A stretch of DNA of 44,640 nucleotides from DAOUAE01 sp034433795. GTDB lineage: Bacteria > Chloroflexota > UBA6077 > FW602-bin22 > DAOUAE01. The notes under the pieces are model-generated. The model made no database searches, was not told where the DNA came from, and saw nothing but the letters and a program-made list of their open reading frames with translations. Of the stretch, positions 15,614-24,932 are shown one piece after another (position 1 is the first letter of the stretch; the number at the start of each line of letters is the position of its first letter). The stretch covers positions 1 to 44,640 of the forward strand of contig DAOUAE010000042.1 in the NCBI GenBank assembly GCA_034433795.1, in the 5' to 3' direction. A program made the position numbers and the translations under genes.

Positions 15614-18028
15614 TCAGTTTCCCTCGCCTTCACGCTCCTCACGGGCCACCGCGCGCAGGCTGCGGGCCAGTTCGCGCAGCCGGCGGTCAACCCGCCAGAA
15701 GACGGTCTCCGGCTCGAACGTCCCATCGGGCAGGCGTCGGCCAGCCGGGAGACCGGTCAGGAGGCTGATGCCCTCTTCGATCGTGCGCACCGGATAGATA
15801 TGGAAGCGTCCCTGGGCGACGGCGTCGACAACCTCCTCGTTGAGCATCAGGTTGTCGACGTTGCTGGCCGGGATGATGACCCCCTGGTCGCCGGTCAGCC
15901 CTTTGGCCTTGCAGGCGGCGAAAAAGCCCTCGATCTTCTCGTTGACCCCGCCGATGGCCTGGACCTCGCCGCGCTGGTTGACCGAGCCGGTGACGGCCAG
16001 GCCCTGGCGGATGGGCACGTCGGCCAGGCGCGAGAGGAGAGCATAGAGCTCGGCCGAGGAGGCCGAGTCGCCCTCGACCTCCTCGTAACTCTGCTCGAAG
16101 ACCAGGCGGGCGTGGAGCGTGAGCGGCTTGTCCTGCGCGAAGCGGTCGACCAGGAAGCCACCCAGAATGAGCACGCCTTTGCTGTGGATCGGCCCGCCCA
16201 GCCGCACCTCGCGCTCGATGTCGATGACCCCCTCGCGGCCGGCGCCGATGGTCGCCGTGATCCGGGTCGGCCGGCCGAAGGTGAGGTCGGCCAGCGTCGA
16301 GACCGCCAGCCCGTTCACCTGACCGACCACCGCCCCGCTCACATCCACCAGGATGATCCCCCGGGCGATGAGCTCCTGAATGCGCTCCTCAATGAGATTC
16401 GAGCGATAGATCTTCTCTTCGAGGGCCCGGCGGACATGAACCCGGCTGACCGTGGCCACACGCTCCTGGCGAGCCCAGTAGTCGGCCTCGCGCATGACAT
16501 CGGCCAGGGCGCCGAAGTGCGTCGAGAGTTTCCGCTGGTCCTCGGCCAGCCGCGAGCCGTGCTCCACCAGGGCCGCCAGAGCAGTGCAGTCGAAGGGGAG
16601 CAGGTTCTCTTTCTGGCAGAGCATGGCCGCAAACTGGGCGTAGGCCCGCTCATTCTCCGGGGTGCGGTCCATCGTCAGGGCGAAATCGGCCCGCACTTTG
16701 AACAGTTCGCGGAAATCCGGGTCGAGCCAGTAGAGGTAGAAGGTCAGCGGCGCCCCCACCAGGATGATCTTGGCCTCCAACGGGATCGGCTCGGGCCGCA
16801 GTCCGCGCGGGACGATCCCGATAAGGCCAAAGAGATCGGACACCTCTTCAATGGTGATCTGGTTGGTCCGCAGCGTGCGCTTGAGGCCATCCCAGGCGCC
16901 GGGCTGGCGCAGCACATCCTCGGCCGTGAGAACCAGATAGCCGCCGTTGGCCCGGTGAAGCGCCCCGGCCCGAATGAGGGTGAAATCGGTGACCGGCACG
17001 CCCAGCACCACCTCCCGCTCGACGTAGCCGATCAGGTTGGCGTAACTGGGGTGAATCTCCATCACCACCGGGGCGCCCTGGACCTCGGCGTTATCGACGA
17101 TGAGATTCACCTGGTAGCGGCGGAGCACCCGTTCCCGCTGCCAGAAATGGAGCCCGAGCGGGGCCATCGCCGGCTCCTCGGCCGGCAGACGCAGTTGCGG
17201 CCAGGTCTGGAGCAGGTCCTCGCGGACCGCCTCCAGGTAGCGCACCACCGCCGGCAGGTCGCGGTAGCGCTCAACCAGGTCCTCAATGAGATCGCCGACC
17301 ACGGATAGGACCGCCTGACGGTCCAGGTCGTGCAGCCGCTCGTGGGCCGTTCGCTCCAGGTTGCGCAGCTCTTTCAGGACCGCCCGGACCTCCTCCTCGA
17401 GGTGCTGACGCCGCTGATCGATCCGCCGGCGGATCTCGGGCGGCAGAGCGGCCAGGGCCTCGTCGGAGAGGGGCTGGCCGTGCAGGAGCGGGATCAGGAG
17501 CAGTCCCCCCGGCACCGCCTGCAGGGCGAAGCCCTCGGCCCGGGCCCGCTGCTCGAGAGCGGCCAGCATCTCCCCCCGCCGTCGCTGCAGTTCGTTAAGG
17601 ATATGGTCACGCTGCTTGGTGTAGGCGTCGCTCTCAAAGACCCGTGGCAGCTGCCGCTGGACCGCCTCCAGCAGCCGCCGCATATCGGCCACCAGCGCCC
17701 GGCCCCGACCAGCCGGCAGCCGCAGCGCCTGGGGCCGGTCGGGCTGGGTGAAGTTGAAGACGTAGCACCAGTCGTCCGGGGTCGGGCGGGTCCGGGCCAG
17801 CTCCTCCAGGAAACTGCGGATCGCCGTCACCCGTCCAGTGCCGGGCAGCCCGGCGGCGAAGATATGGTAGTGGGAGTCGGTCATCCCCAGGCCAAAGCGC
17901 AGGGCCGCCACCGCTCGGGGCTGGCCGATGAGCCCGCCGGTCGGGGGGAGATCGCGCGTGCTCTCACAGCCCAGCGACTGAGGGTCGCAGACGCGCCGGA
18001 CCTGATCGGGGGTCAATCGCTCGACCAT
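15614..18028 (-). CDS. LonC-type (AAA_32) Lon-like protease
   Basis: 804 aa. The C-terminal Lon peptidase domain has the Ser-Lys dyad: Ser655 in EGDSASSAEL and Lys698 in GGVNEKIEG, 43 residues apart as in LonA. The upstream part is of the AAA_32 type with a long coiled-coil insertion (about 130-260). The Walker A position reads GLPGTGRV (60-67), with Arg in place of Lys, and the Walker B-like segment GGYLVLTAED lacks the usual DE. This matches the LonC/AAA_32 group, some members of which degrade unfolded proteins without ATP. GGAG lies 7 nt before the ATG. It begins 24 nt after the amidohydrolase stop, so the two are likely one transcript. Cytosolic. Confidence 0.85.
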   Translation of the reverse strand: MVERLTPDQVRRVCDPQSLGCESTRDLPPTGGLIGQPRAVAALRFGLGMTDSHYHIFAAGLPGTGRVTAIRSFLEELARTRPTPDDWCYVFNFTQPDRPQALRLPAGRGRALVADMRRLLEAVQRQLPRVFESDAYTKQRDHILNELQRRRGEMLAALEQRARAEGFALQAVPGGLLLIPLLHGQPLSDEALAALPPEIRRRIDQRRQHLEEEVRAVLKELRNLERTAHERLHDLDRQAVLSVVGDLIEDLVERYRDLPAVVRYLEAVREDLLQTWPQLRLPAEEPAMAPLGLHFWQRERVLRRYQVNLIVDNAEVQGAPVVMEIHPSYANLIGYVEREVVLGVPVTDFTLIRAGALHRANGGYLVLTAEDVLRQPGAWDGLKRTLRTNQITIEEVSDLFGLIGIVPRGLRPEPIPLEAKIILVGAPLTFYLYWLDPDFRELFKVRADFALTMDRTPENERAYAQFAAMLCQKENLLPFDCTALAALVEHGSRLAEDQRKLSTHFGALADVMREADYWARQERVATVSRVHVRRALEEKIYRSNLIEERIQELIARGIILVDVSGAVVGQVNGLAVSTLADLTFGRPTRITATIGAGREGVIDIEREVRLGGPIHSKGVLILGGFLVDRFAQDKPLTLHARLVFEQSYEEVEGDSASSAELYALLSRLADVPIRQGLAVTGSVNQRGEVQAIGGVNEKIEGFFAACKAKGLTGDQGVIIPASNVDNLMLNEEVVDAVAQGRFHIYPVRTIEEGISLLTGLPAGRRLPDGTFEPETVFWRVDRRLRELARSLRAVAREEREGEGN

Positions 18029-18052
18029 GCTACCGCTCCGTCTGGTCGTGAT

Positions 18053-18904
18053 TTACGGCTGAAGACGATAGAAGCGCAGCGCGTTCAGACCGAAGATCGC
18101 CGCCCGCTCATCCGCGCGGAGCGGCTCCAGAGCCGCCGCAACGGTCTGGAAGGTGGTCCGGTAGTCGGCGGCCAGCAGGCAGACCGGCCAGTCGCTGCCC
18201 CACATCAGCCGCTCCAGACCGAACTTCTCGCGGGCGAACTGAACGACCGGCCGGATCTTCTCGACCGTCGGCTGGGGGCCAGCCTCGGTCAACAGCCCCG
18301 AGACCTTGCCCCAGATGTTGGGATAGGGCACCAGAGCCTCCATGCGCCGGGCCCAGAGGTCGAGATCGCCGCTGGCGATGGGCGGTTTGGCCAGGTGGTC
18401 CACCACCATCATCAGCGCGGGGTTCTCCTCCGCCAGGCGCGGAATGTGGCCGAGGTGCGGCGTCCGCACCAGGAGATCGAGCGTCAGCCCCCGCCGAGCG
18501 ACCTCGCGGATGCCCCGTCGAACCTCGGGGCGGGCCAGCCAGTCCGGGTCGGGCTCGTTCTCGGCCGTGGCCCGGACCCCGCGGAAGGCCGGGTGACGGG
18601 CGTACTCGTCGAGGAGCGCCCCGACCTCCGGGCTCTCCAGCGGCACCCAGCCGACGACCGCGCTGACAAAGTCGTACTCCTCGGTCAGACGGAACCACCA
18701 CTCGTGGTCCCAGCGCGACCGGGCTGCCTGGACGATGACCGAGCGGTCGACACCAACGGCCACCATCTCAGGGCGCAGGTCGGCGGGGGTGAAGTCACGC
18801 TGGAGCAGGGTGAGGTCGGGCGTCATCCAGTAGAGATCCGAGCGGCCGTAGAGCCAGAAGTGATTGTGGGTGTCGATCACAGGGGGCCTGGATGCGTGCA
18901 CCAT
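18053..18904 (-). CDS. Amidohydrolase_2 family lactonase, L-fuconolactonase-like
   Basis: 283 aa TIM-barrel protein of PF04909. It begins with IDTHNHFW (10-17) and contains VVDHLAKPPI, a WGKVSGLLTEA strand and LMWGSDWPVCLLAADY, the pattern of L-fuconolactonase and related sugar lactonases. These hydrolyse the lactone made by a sugar dehydrogenase, which fits the uronate-dehydrogenase-like SDR and the two Gfo/Idh/MocA oxidoreductases in the window. The ATG has GGAGG 8 nt upstream and a good promoter before that. The true substrate is not determined. Confidence 0.8.
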   Translation of the reverse strand: MVHASRPPVIDTHNHFWLYGRSDLYWMTPDLTLLQRDFTPADLRPEMVAVGVDRSVIVQAARSRWDHEWWFRLTEEYDFVSAVVGWVPLESPEVGALLDEYARHPAFRGVRATAENEPDPDWLARPEVRRGIREVARRGLTLDLLVRTPHLGHIPRLAEENPALMMVVDHLAKPPIASGDLDLWARRMEALVPYPNIWGKVSGLLTEAGPQPTVEKIRPVVQFAREKFGLERLMWGSDWPVCLLAADYRTTFQTVAAALEPLRADERAAIFGLNALRFYRLQP

Positions 18905-18933
18905 CGCGGGGACCTCCGACAGAGTCTGGCGGG

Positions 18934-18962
18934 ATCATACACCTGCGCGCGCCCCCTGCAAA
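18934..18962 (-). promoter_or_regulatory. Promoter of the amidohydrolase-LonC operon
   Basis: Minus strand TTTGCA (18957-18962), a 17-bp spacer and TATGAT (18934-18939, five of six). The start point near 18927 gives a leader of about 23 nt containing GGAGG before the ATG at 18904. Confidence 0.5.
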
Positions 18963-18967
18963 CACCG

Positions 18968-20234
18968 TCAGGCGCCACGGGCGGCCAGAGCGGGCCGGCC
19001 GGTGGCCAGCACCACCAGGGCCGAGAGGATCACCACGCCGGCCCCCACCGCCAGCGCCTCGGGAATGCCGATGACCGCCGCCAGCGCTCCCGAGAAGAGG
19101 CTGCCCAGCGGGGTGAAGCCCAGGAAGCAGATGGTGTAGAGGCTCATCACCCGACCGCGCAGCGCCCCCGGTGCATTGAGCTGCAGGAGCGTCTGGGTGG
19201 CTGCCCCCAGGATCGCGTTGCAGACCCCCAGCAGAAAGAGCAGCCCCACCGCCAGCAGGAACAGCCGGCAGAGGGCCAGCCCGCTGAGCAGGAGAGCAAA
19301 GCCGAAGACGCTCCCCAGCAGCAGATGGTCCTTGCGCGGTGGCCGGTGCAGAGCCGCCAGCCCGAAGGCCCCCAGGAGAGTGCCAGCCCCGGGCGCGGAG
19401 AGCAGAAACCCCAGACCGGTGATGTCGGTGTGCAGAACATCACGGGCGAAGGCCGGCATCAGTTGCTGGTAGGAGCACCCGAAGAAGCTGGTGGCGGCCG
19501 CCAGGACGATGAGGAGCCGCAGGAGATCGTCGCGGGCGACGTAGGCCAGCCCCTCCCGAAAACTCTGCCAGAGCCCGCCGGTCGGGACGCGCCGCCGCTC
19601 GGGCACCCGCATCAGGACCAGGGCCAGGATGACCGCCCCGAAGGAGAGAGCGTTGAGGTAGAACACGCCGGCCAGGCCGATCACCGGCACCAGCAGCCCG
19701 GCCAGCGCCGGCCCGACAAAGGCCGCCCCGTTGAAGACCGCGGCGTTCAGGCTGGTGGCGCTGAGCAGGTCCTCGGGCGTCACCAGATCGGGCAGGAGCG
19801 CCTGACGGGTGGGCTGGTCGAAGGCCAGGAGCAGGGCGCTGAAAAAAGCGATGGCCAGAATGTGCCAGACGGTCACCCAGCCACTGTGAACCAGAAAGGC
19901 CATGAGAAAGGCCAGGGCGGCCGCCCCCGACTGGGTGACAAAAAGCAGCCGGATCCGGTCCACCCGGTCGGCCAGCACCCCCCCCAAACAGCGGGAAGAA
20001 GACCATCGGCACCGCCCGGCAGAGACCGACCAGCCCCAGGTAGACCGTCGAGTTGGTCAGGGCGTAGACCAGCCAGCCCTGGGCCACCGTCTGCATCCAG
20101 GTCCCGATGTTCGAGGTCAGCAGCCCCAGCCAGAGCAGTCGGAAGTTGCGGTGCCGCAGCGCGCCGAAACGCCGACCCGGCGTCCCCCTGGGAGCGGCCG
20201 ACGGCACCGTCGACGACAGCCGACCAGTCTCCAT
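18968..20234 (-). pseudogene. MFS exporter, frameshifted in a G8 run
   Basis: Two overlapping reading frames make one major facilitator of about 421 aa, a normal family length. The first frame gives RNFRLLWLGLLTSNIGTWMQ through PMVFFPLFGG; the second continues GVLADRVDRIRLL to the end. The frame changes at a run of eight G on the minus strand (C8 at 19978-19985); seven would restore the frame. The sequence resembles the MFS_3/EntS-like drug or siderophore exporters. The ATG at 20234 has GAGGAG upstream. The break may be a true mutation, phase-variable slippage or a sequencing error; the protein on either side looks well conserved, which argues against an old pseudogene. Confidence 0.75.
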
Positions 20235-20325
20235 CCTGCTCCTCTCCGGCAGGACTCTACCACAGCGACCGGCGCCTGGCCAGTCCCCTAGAGGTCAGAC
20301 GAGCAGGCCGGTGGTCTGCTGACGA

Positions 20326-20354
20326 TTGCTCCGCCGCCTCGGCCCCTCTATAAT
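20326..20354 (+). promoter_or_regulatory. Promoter of the GH172-HAD-MATE operon
   Basis: TTGCTC (20326-20331), a spacer of exactly 17 bp and a perfect TATAAT (20349-20354). The start point is near 20361, about 31 nt before the ATG at 20392. It lies in the 157-bp region divergent from the MFS gene. Confidence 0.65.
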
Positions 20355-20391
20355 CAGGCCACAGCCTACCCCTCACGGAAGGAGACCACCG

Positions 20392-21438
20392 ATGCGCTTG
20401 GGGAGCACCTCGCTGCGCGACCTGGCCGAACTGCGGAACGCCCGTTCGCTGCGGGTCTCCAGCTGGGACCGGACCGGTGGCAACCGCGACTTCCTGCGCA
20501 TTCCGGCCGGCCAGACCGTCACCCTGGCCGACATCACCGGCGCCGGCTGCATCACCCATCTCTGGACGACCATCGCCTGTCGCGACCCCTTCCACCTGCG
20601 CAAGATCGTCCTGCGCATGTGGTGGGATAACGAGCCCCATCCCAGCGTCGAGGTCCCGGTCGGCGACTTCTTCGGCCTGGGCCACGCCCAGAAGACCTAC
20701 TTCTGGTCGCTGCCGCTCCAGATGTTCGACCGGGGCTTCAACTGCTGGTTCCCGATGCCCTTCGCGGAGCGGGCGCTCATCACCGTTCAGAACGAGGCCG
20801 ACGACGAGGCCATCTATTACTACTACATCGACTACGAGGCCTACGACACCCTGGAGGGCGACTACGGCCGCTTCCACGCCCAGTGGCGGCGCGAGAACCC
20901 GACGCTGGTCCACCCGCCGGACGCTGTCGGTCCCGATGGCCAGCGGCTCAATCTCACCGGCCGCGACAACTACGTGATCCTCGAGGCCGAGGGGCGGGGC
21001 CACTACGTCGGCTGCGTTCTCAACGTGGATATGCCTGAGCCCGGCTGGTGGGGCGAGGGCGATGATATGATCTTCGTCGACGGCGAGCCCTGGCCCCCCT
21101 CGCTGCACGGCACCGGCACCGAGGACTACTTCTGCGGGGCCTGGAACTTCAACCGGCTGGAGCGCACCTTCTGCACCCCCTACTTCGGCTACCACTTCAA
21201 GACCAACCCCGACTACACCGGCAAGCACTCCATGTACCGCTTCCATATCGAGGACCCGATCCGCTTCCAGAAATCGATCCGGGTGACCATCGAGCACGGC
21301 CACGCCAACGACAAACAGGGCGACTGGTCGAGCACCGCCTACTGGTACCAGACCGAGCCCCACAAACCCTTCCCACCGCTCCTGCCGGTGACCGACCGCC
21401 TCCCCTACCGCTGGGGCGGCATCGAGCGCTGGACCTGA
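20392..21438 (+). CDS. GH172 / DUF2961 family glycoside hydrolase
   Basis: 348 aa. The segments RTGGNRDFLRI, GAGCITHLWTT, DNEPHPSVEVPVGDFFG and EGDDMIFVDGE with GTGTEDYFCGAWNF are the hallmarks of DUF2961 (PF11175), now known as GH172, which contains alpha-D-arabinofuranosidases and difructose-dianhydride enzymes. The Glu of GTGTEDYF is in the conserved region thought to hold catalytic acids. There is no signal peptide, so it is predicted cytosolic. The ATG at 20392 has AAGGAG 8 nt upstream; a longer reading starting at 20326 would begin at the -35 box. It heads an operon with a HAD hydrolase and a MATE exporter. The substrate is unknown. Confidence 0.85.
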   Translation: MRLGSTSLRDLAELRNARSLRVSSWDRTGGNRDFLRIPAGQTVTLADITGAGCITHLWTTIACRDPFHLRKIVLRMWWDNEPHPSVEVPVGDFFGLGHAQKTYFWSLPLQMFDRGFNCWFPMPFAERALITVQNEADDEAIYYYYIDYEAYDTLEGDYGRFHAQWRRENPTLVHPPDAVGPDGQRLNLTGRDNYVILEAEGRGHYVGCVLNVDMPEPGWWGEGDDMIFVDGEPWPPSLHGTGTEDYFCGAWNFNRLERTFCTPYFGYHFKTNPDYTGKHSMYRFHIEDPIRFQKSIRVTIEHGHANDKQGDWSSTAYWYQTEPHKPFPPLLPVTDRLPYRWGGIERWT

Positions 21439-21491
21439 GCCCGCCCGACCAGCACGCCCGCCGCCCACAGCCTCTGTCGGAGGCGAGGCCG

Positions 21492-22178
21492 ATGCCTGTC
21501 CGCGCCATCCTCTTCGACCTCGACGATACCCTGGTCGACTTCCAGGGGGCTATCCCCCAGATCGTGGCCGCCCTCACGACCGCCGTCTGTCAGCGCTATC
21601 CCCACCTGGACCCGGCGACCGTTCGCCAGATTCTCTCGCCCGGCACTCTCTCCGTCCAGGGGTACGTCGAGCGACTGGCGAGGCTGGGGGTCGCGGATCC
21701 AGCGCTGGCCGCCGATCTGGTCACCGTCTACCGACAGGCCCGGCGGGCGGCGGTCCGCCTCTTTCCGGAGGCCCGGGCGGTTCTGCAGACGCTTCACGGC
21801 TGGCGGCCCCTCGTTCTGGTCTCGAACGGTCGCCGCTGCACCCGCCGCGACACGCTGAGCGCCCTGGAACTGGAGCCGTTCTTCACCACGGTCATCATCT
21901 CCGAGGAGGTCGGCGTCGAGAAGCCAGACCCGCGGATCTTCGCCCTGGCCCTGGCCGCCTGTGGGGTTGCCCCCGCTGAGGCCGTGCACATCGGCGACGA
22001 CCCTCTGGCCGACGTCCTCGGCGCCCAGCGGGCCGGCCTCCGGGCCGTCTGGCTGAACCGGGCCGGCCGGCCACAGCCGCCCGACCTGCCGGCTCCCGAT
22101 CTTATCGCCCGCGACCTTCGAGAAGTCCTGGCCTGGCTGATCCGGAACGGCGCCAGCCCGGAGCGGCCATGCGGCTGA
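21492..22178 (+). CDS. HAD-superfamily hydrolase
   Basis: 228 aa. Motif I is FDLDDTLVDF with nucleophile Asp9 and Asp11; motif II is LVLVSNGR; the Lys of motif III is in GVEKPDPRIF; motif IV is HIGDDPLADVLGA. A helical cap of the class C1 type lies between motifs I and II. It is probably a sugar phosphatase or haloacid dehalogenase-like phosphatase acting in the cytosol. GGAGG lies 8 nt before the ATG. Its 3' end overlaps the MATE gene by 10 nt. Confidence 0.85.
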   Translation: MPVRAILFDLDDTLVDFQGAIPQIVAALTTAVCQRYPHLDPATVRQILSPGTLSVQGYVERLARLGVADPALAADLVTVYRQARRAAVRLFPEARAVLQTLHGWRPLVLVSNGRRCTRRDTLSALELEPFFTTVIISEEVGVEKPDPRIFALALAACGVAPAEAVHIGDDPLADVLGAQRAGLRAVWLNRAGRPQPPDLPAPDLIARDLREVLAWLIRNGASPERPCG

Positions 22179-23548
22179 AGCCTCCGCTGAGACTGGCCGC
22201 CGGCGTGAGCGCCGCCGAGCGCCAGCTCCTGCGCCGGCAATTGATGCGGCTGGTCTGGCCGACCCTGGTCGAGAACATCCTGCAGACGACGCTCGGCGTG
22301 GCCAACCTGATGATGGTGGGCCGGCTGGGGGCCGACCCCCTGGCCGGGGTGGCTCTGGCCAATCAGGTGCTGATGCTGCTCATCGTCTTCTTCTCGGGGC
22401 TGGCGGTGGGCACCACCGCCCTGGTGGCCCACGCCACCGGCGCCCGCGACCGGACCCGGGCCGATAAGACCCTCGCCCAATCGTTCCTTCTGGGCCTCAT
22501 CGTCGCCATGGCTGTCAGTCTGCTGGGCGTCGTCCTGGCCGAGCCGATCCTGCGGTTTCTGGGGGCCAGTCCGGCGGTCGCCCGGGCCGGGGGACTCTAT
22601 CTCCAGATCAACGCCGCCGCCACCCCGTTTCTGATGGTGATGCTGGTGGGCAACGGCGCCCTGCGGGGGGCGGGCGACACCCGCACCCCGATGACCATCA
22701 CCGCCGCGATCAACGCCCTGAACCTGGCGCTCTCGTATGTTCTTATCTTCGGGGCCTTTGGTCTGCCCGGCCAGGGGGTCCTCGGCGCCGCCTGGGCCCT
22801 GACCGCCGCCCGGCTGCTGGGGGCCACGCTGGTCCTGGGGATCCTGGCCAGCCAGGCGGCGATGGTCCGGCTGCGCTGGCAGTGGCTCTGGCCACCCGAC
22901 GGTCCGGCGCTGGCGCAGATTCTGACCGTCGGCGGGCCGGCGGCTTTGGAATCGGCCTTCATCCAGATCGGGATGCTGGCCTTCAGCGCCATCGGCCTGG
23001 CGCTGGGGACCGCCGCCTATGCCGCCCAGTCCATCCTGCTCAATATCTCCTCGCTCTCGTTTCTGCCCGGCTTCGCCTTCAGCGTGGCCGCCACCACCCT
23101 GGTGGGTCAGAGCCTGGGGGCCCGACGACCCGACCAGGCCACGGCCAGCGCCTGGGAGGCCCTGCGGGCGGGGCTCCTCTGAATGGGCGGCATGGGGCTG
23201 CTTTTCCTGCTCGCCCCGACCGTCTTCCTGCGCCTCTACACCAGCGACCCGACCATCATCGCCGCCGGCACCCCGGCCATGCGCCTGCTGGGGCTGGGGC
23301 AGCCCCTGGTCGGCACCGCCTCGATTCTGGCCGGGGCTCTCCGCGGCGCCGGCGACACCCGCACGCCGATGGTCCTCGGGGCCCTCTGCATCTGGGCGAT
23401 CCGGGTTCCGGTGGCCTATCTCTGCGGCCTGTACCTGGGCTGGGGGCTGGTCGGACTCTGGATCGGCTGGCTGGCCGATTTTCTGGTCCGGGGCAGTCTC
23501 TTCTTCTCCCGATTCCAGGCCGGCGACTGGCGGAAGATCCGGCTCTAG
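22169..23548 (+). pseudogene. MATE-family efflux transporter interrupted by an in-frame TGA
   Basis: A polytopic protein of 458 residues if read through, the normal MATE length. The first 337 residues (LVENILQTTLGVANLMMVG..., RGAGDTRTPM in the middle) and the last 121 (second GAGDTRTPM) are in the same frame, separated only by TGA at 23180-23182. An ATG follows at once (23183), so termination and re-start could make two chains, though no ribosome binding site precedes it. The TGA falls between predicted helices in the C-terminal half. A single TGG-to-TGA or CGA-to-TGA change would explain it. Both halves look intact, so the event is recent, an error, or a read-through site. GGAG precedes the first ATG. 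Confidence 0.75.
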
Positions 23549-24654
23549 TCGGCCAGGGGCCGCTGAGGGACCAGGCGGAGGAGCAGGCTGCCCGCGCCGA
23601 CCAGGACCAGGGCGGTGAGGACCAGGTCCCGCAGGGTGAGCGGCGAGCCGGACCGGCCGCTGAGGACGGGCACCGCCAGCAGCAGATAACCGACGGCGAA
23701 GACCAGCGCCCCCCGGAGAGCCGGTCCCCAACCCGGCCGTCCGGCCAGGCGCGCGACCAGATCGAGGCCCACCGCCCCCAGCAGAAAGGGCGGCGGAAAG
23801 GCCGGCACGATCTGACCGGCCAGGGCCAGGCCCCCACTGAGCGCCGTCCGCAGGCCCAGAAAGGCCAGGGCCACCACGGTCGCCGACCACCGTCCGACCC
23901 CCATGGCCCGCGCGAGCACGCAGACGACCAGCCCCAGCAGCCCGACCAGGGTGGGATACAGCCAGAAGGGGCGGGCCTGAACGATCGCCGGTCGCACCGG
24001 CAGCTCCCACTCCAGCACCGCCACCAGGAGAGCCGTCTGGAGCGCCAGGGCCAGGAGGCTGGCGGCCGCGATCAGAAAGCCCGGGGTCGGGCCCGCCCGC
24101 GTCCCCACGGGAGCCAGCAGAGCGACCGCCGCCGCCACCACCGTGGCCGCCGCCCCAGCCAGCAGCAGATGCGGTGGGCTCCAGGCGGTGAGGTCCGGGC
24201 CGAAGAGGGCGTGCCAGAGGGCGTCGCCGGGGATGGCCAGAAGCGCGTAAAGCGAGGCCAGGACCACCGCCCCCAGGGCCGGCTGCTGCCGGACCAGCCG
24301 GCGGGGATCGCCAGAGCGATCCCCCGCTCGCCAGAGAGCGCCGAGACCCAGAGCGGTCGCCAGGAGGGCCCAGAGGAACCCGCTGTAGAGGAGAAGATGC
24401 GGGGGCCAGAGAAAATCGGCCCCGGCCGGGATGACACCGGTGCGAATATGCTGGCTGGCGTCCCACAGCGCACCGACGATCTGGCAGAGGCTCGCCCCCG
24501 CCAGGGCGAGAATAAGCAGCCCCCGGAAAGCCGGCGGAAGCCGGACCGGCTCGGGAGGCCCGCCAGCGAGCGGCGAGCGGTAGAGCCACCAGGCCAGCGC
24601 GCCGGGCACACCGAGCGCCAGACCGGTCAGAGCGGTGGCCAGGAGCGTCATCAT
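23545..24654 (-). CDS. Unrecognised polytopic membrane protein with duplicated His motif
   Basis: 369 aa with about ten hydrophobic segments and no family I can name. Two similar units are visible: one with DASQH then FLWPPHLLLYSG, and a second with DALWH then AWSPPHLLLAGA. The paired Asp/His and PPH residues at membrane borders could bind a metal or haem, but this is speculation. The ATG at 24654 is preferred because a -10 box sits only about 24 nt upstream; the earlier GTG at 24675 would precede the expected transcription start. The stop codon overlaps that of the MATE gene by 4 nt, tail to tail. Confidence 0.6.
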   Translation of the reverse strand: MMTLLATALTGLALGVPGALAWWLYRSPLAGGPPEPVRLPPAFRGLLILALAGASLCQIVGALWDASQHIRTGVIPAGADFLWPPHLLLYSGFLWALLATALGLGALWRAGDRSGDPRRLVRQQPALGAVVLASLYALLAIPGDALWHALFGPDLTAWSPPHLLLAGAAATVVAAAVALLAPVGTRAGPTPGFLIAAASLLALALQTALLVAVLEWELPVRPAIVQARPFWLYPTLVGLLGLVVCVLARAMGVGRWSATVVALAFLGLRTALSGGLALAGQIVPAFPPPFLLGAVGLDLVARLAGRPGWGPALRGALVFAVGYLLLAVPVLSGRSGSPLTLRDLVLTALVLVGAGSLLLRLVPQRPLAD

Positions 24655-24677
24655 CGCCACCCTGCCTCTTTTCACTC

Positions 24678-24683
24678 AGTATA
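24678..24683 (-). promoter_or_regulatory. -10 element for the polytopic membrane protein gene
   Basis: TATACT on the minus strand (five of six). The predicted start near 24671 gives a leader of about 17 nt with GAGG before the ATG at 24654. No convincing -35 was found. Confidence 0.35.
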
Positions 24684-24865
24684 CACCAGACCCACGCTCG
24701 CCACCGGCAGACGTCTGCCAGAGCGGGGGGCCAGCCGGGAGACGGGGGTCGAGCCGTGGCCCAGGCGGCGGGTGGCACCCGTCAGGAGAGCATGGCGCGG
24801 TCCGGGCCACGGTAGAGCGCTCCGGCCAGCGCGGTGCTCAGCGCCGGCCCTGCGGGCACGGCCTC

Positions 24866-24894
24866 TTGACGCCAGGGACAGCCCCTGGTACCGT
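24866..24894 (+). promoter_or_regulatory. Possible promoter of the tandem Gfo/Idh/MocA genes
   Basis: TTGACG (24866-24871), a 17-bp spacer and TACCGT (24889-24894). The -35 is strong (five of six) and the -10 weak (three of six). The start point near 24901 leaves about 32 nt before the ATG at 24933. Confidence 0.35.
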
Positions 24895-24932
24895 AGCCAC
24901 AGACCCAGCACGTCCCGTGCCCGGAGGGCGAC

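Noticed and set aside
17330..20353. 1007-codon plus-strand open frame
   Set aside because: It lies antisense to LonC, the amidohydrolase and the MFS gene, all of which have clear family motifs; composition is Gln/Pro/Arg/Gly-rich.
23180..23182. Selenocysteine at the TGA in the MATE gene
   Set aside because: No suitable stem-loop directly after the TGA and MATE transporters have no selenocysteine position.
21794..24778. 994-codon minus-strand open frame
   Set aside because: Antisense to the HAD and MATE genes and out of frame with the membrane protein; stop-free only because of high GC.
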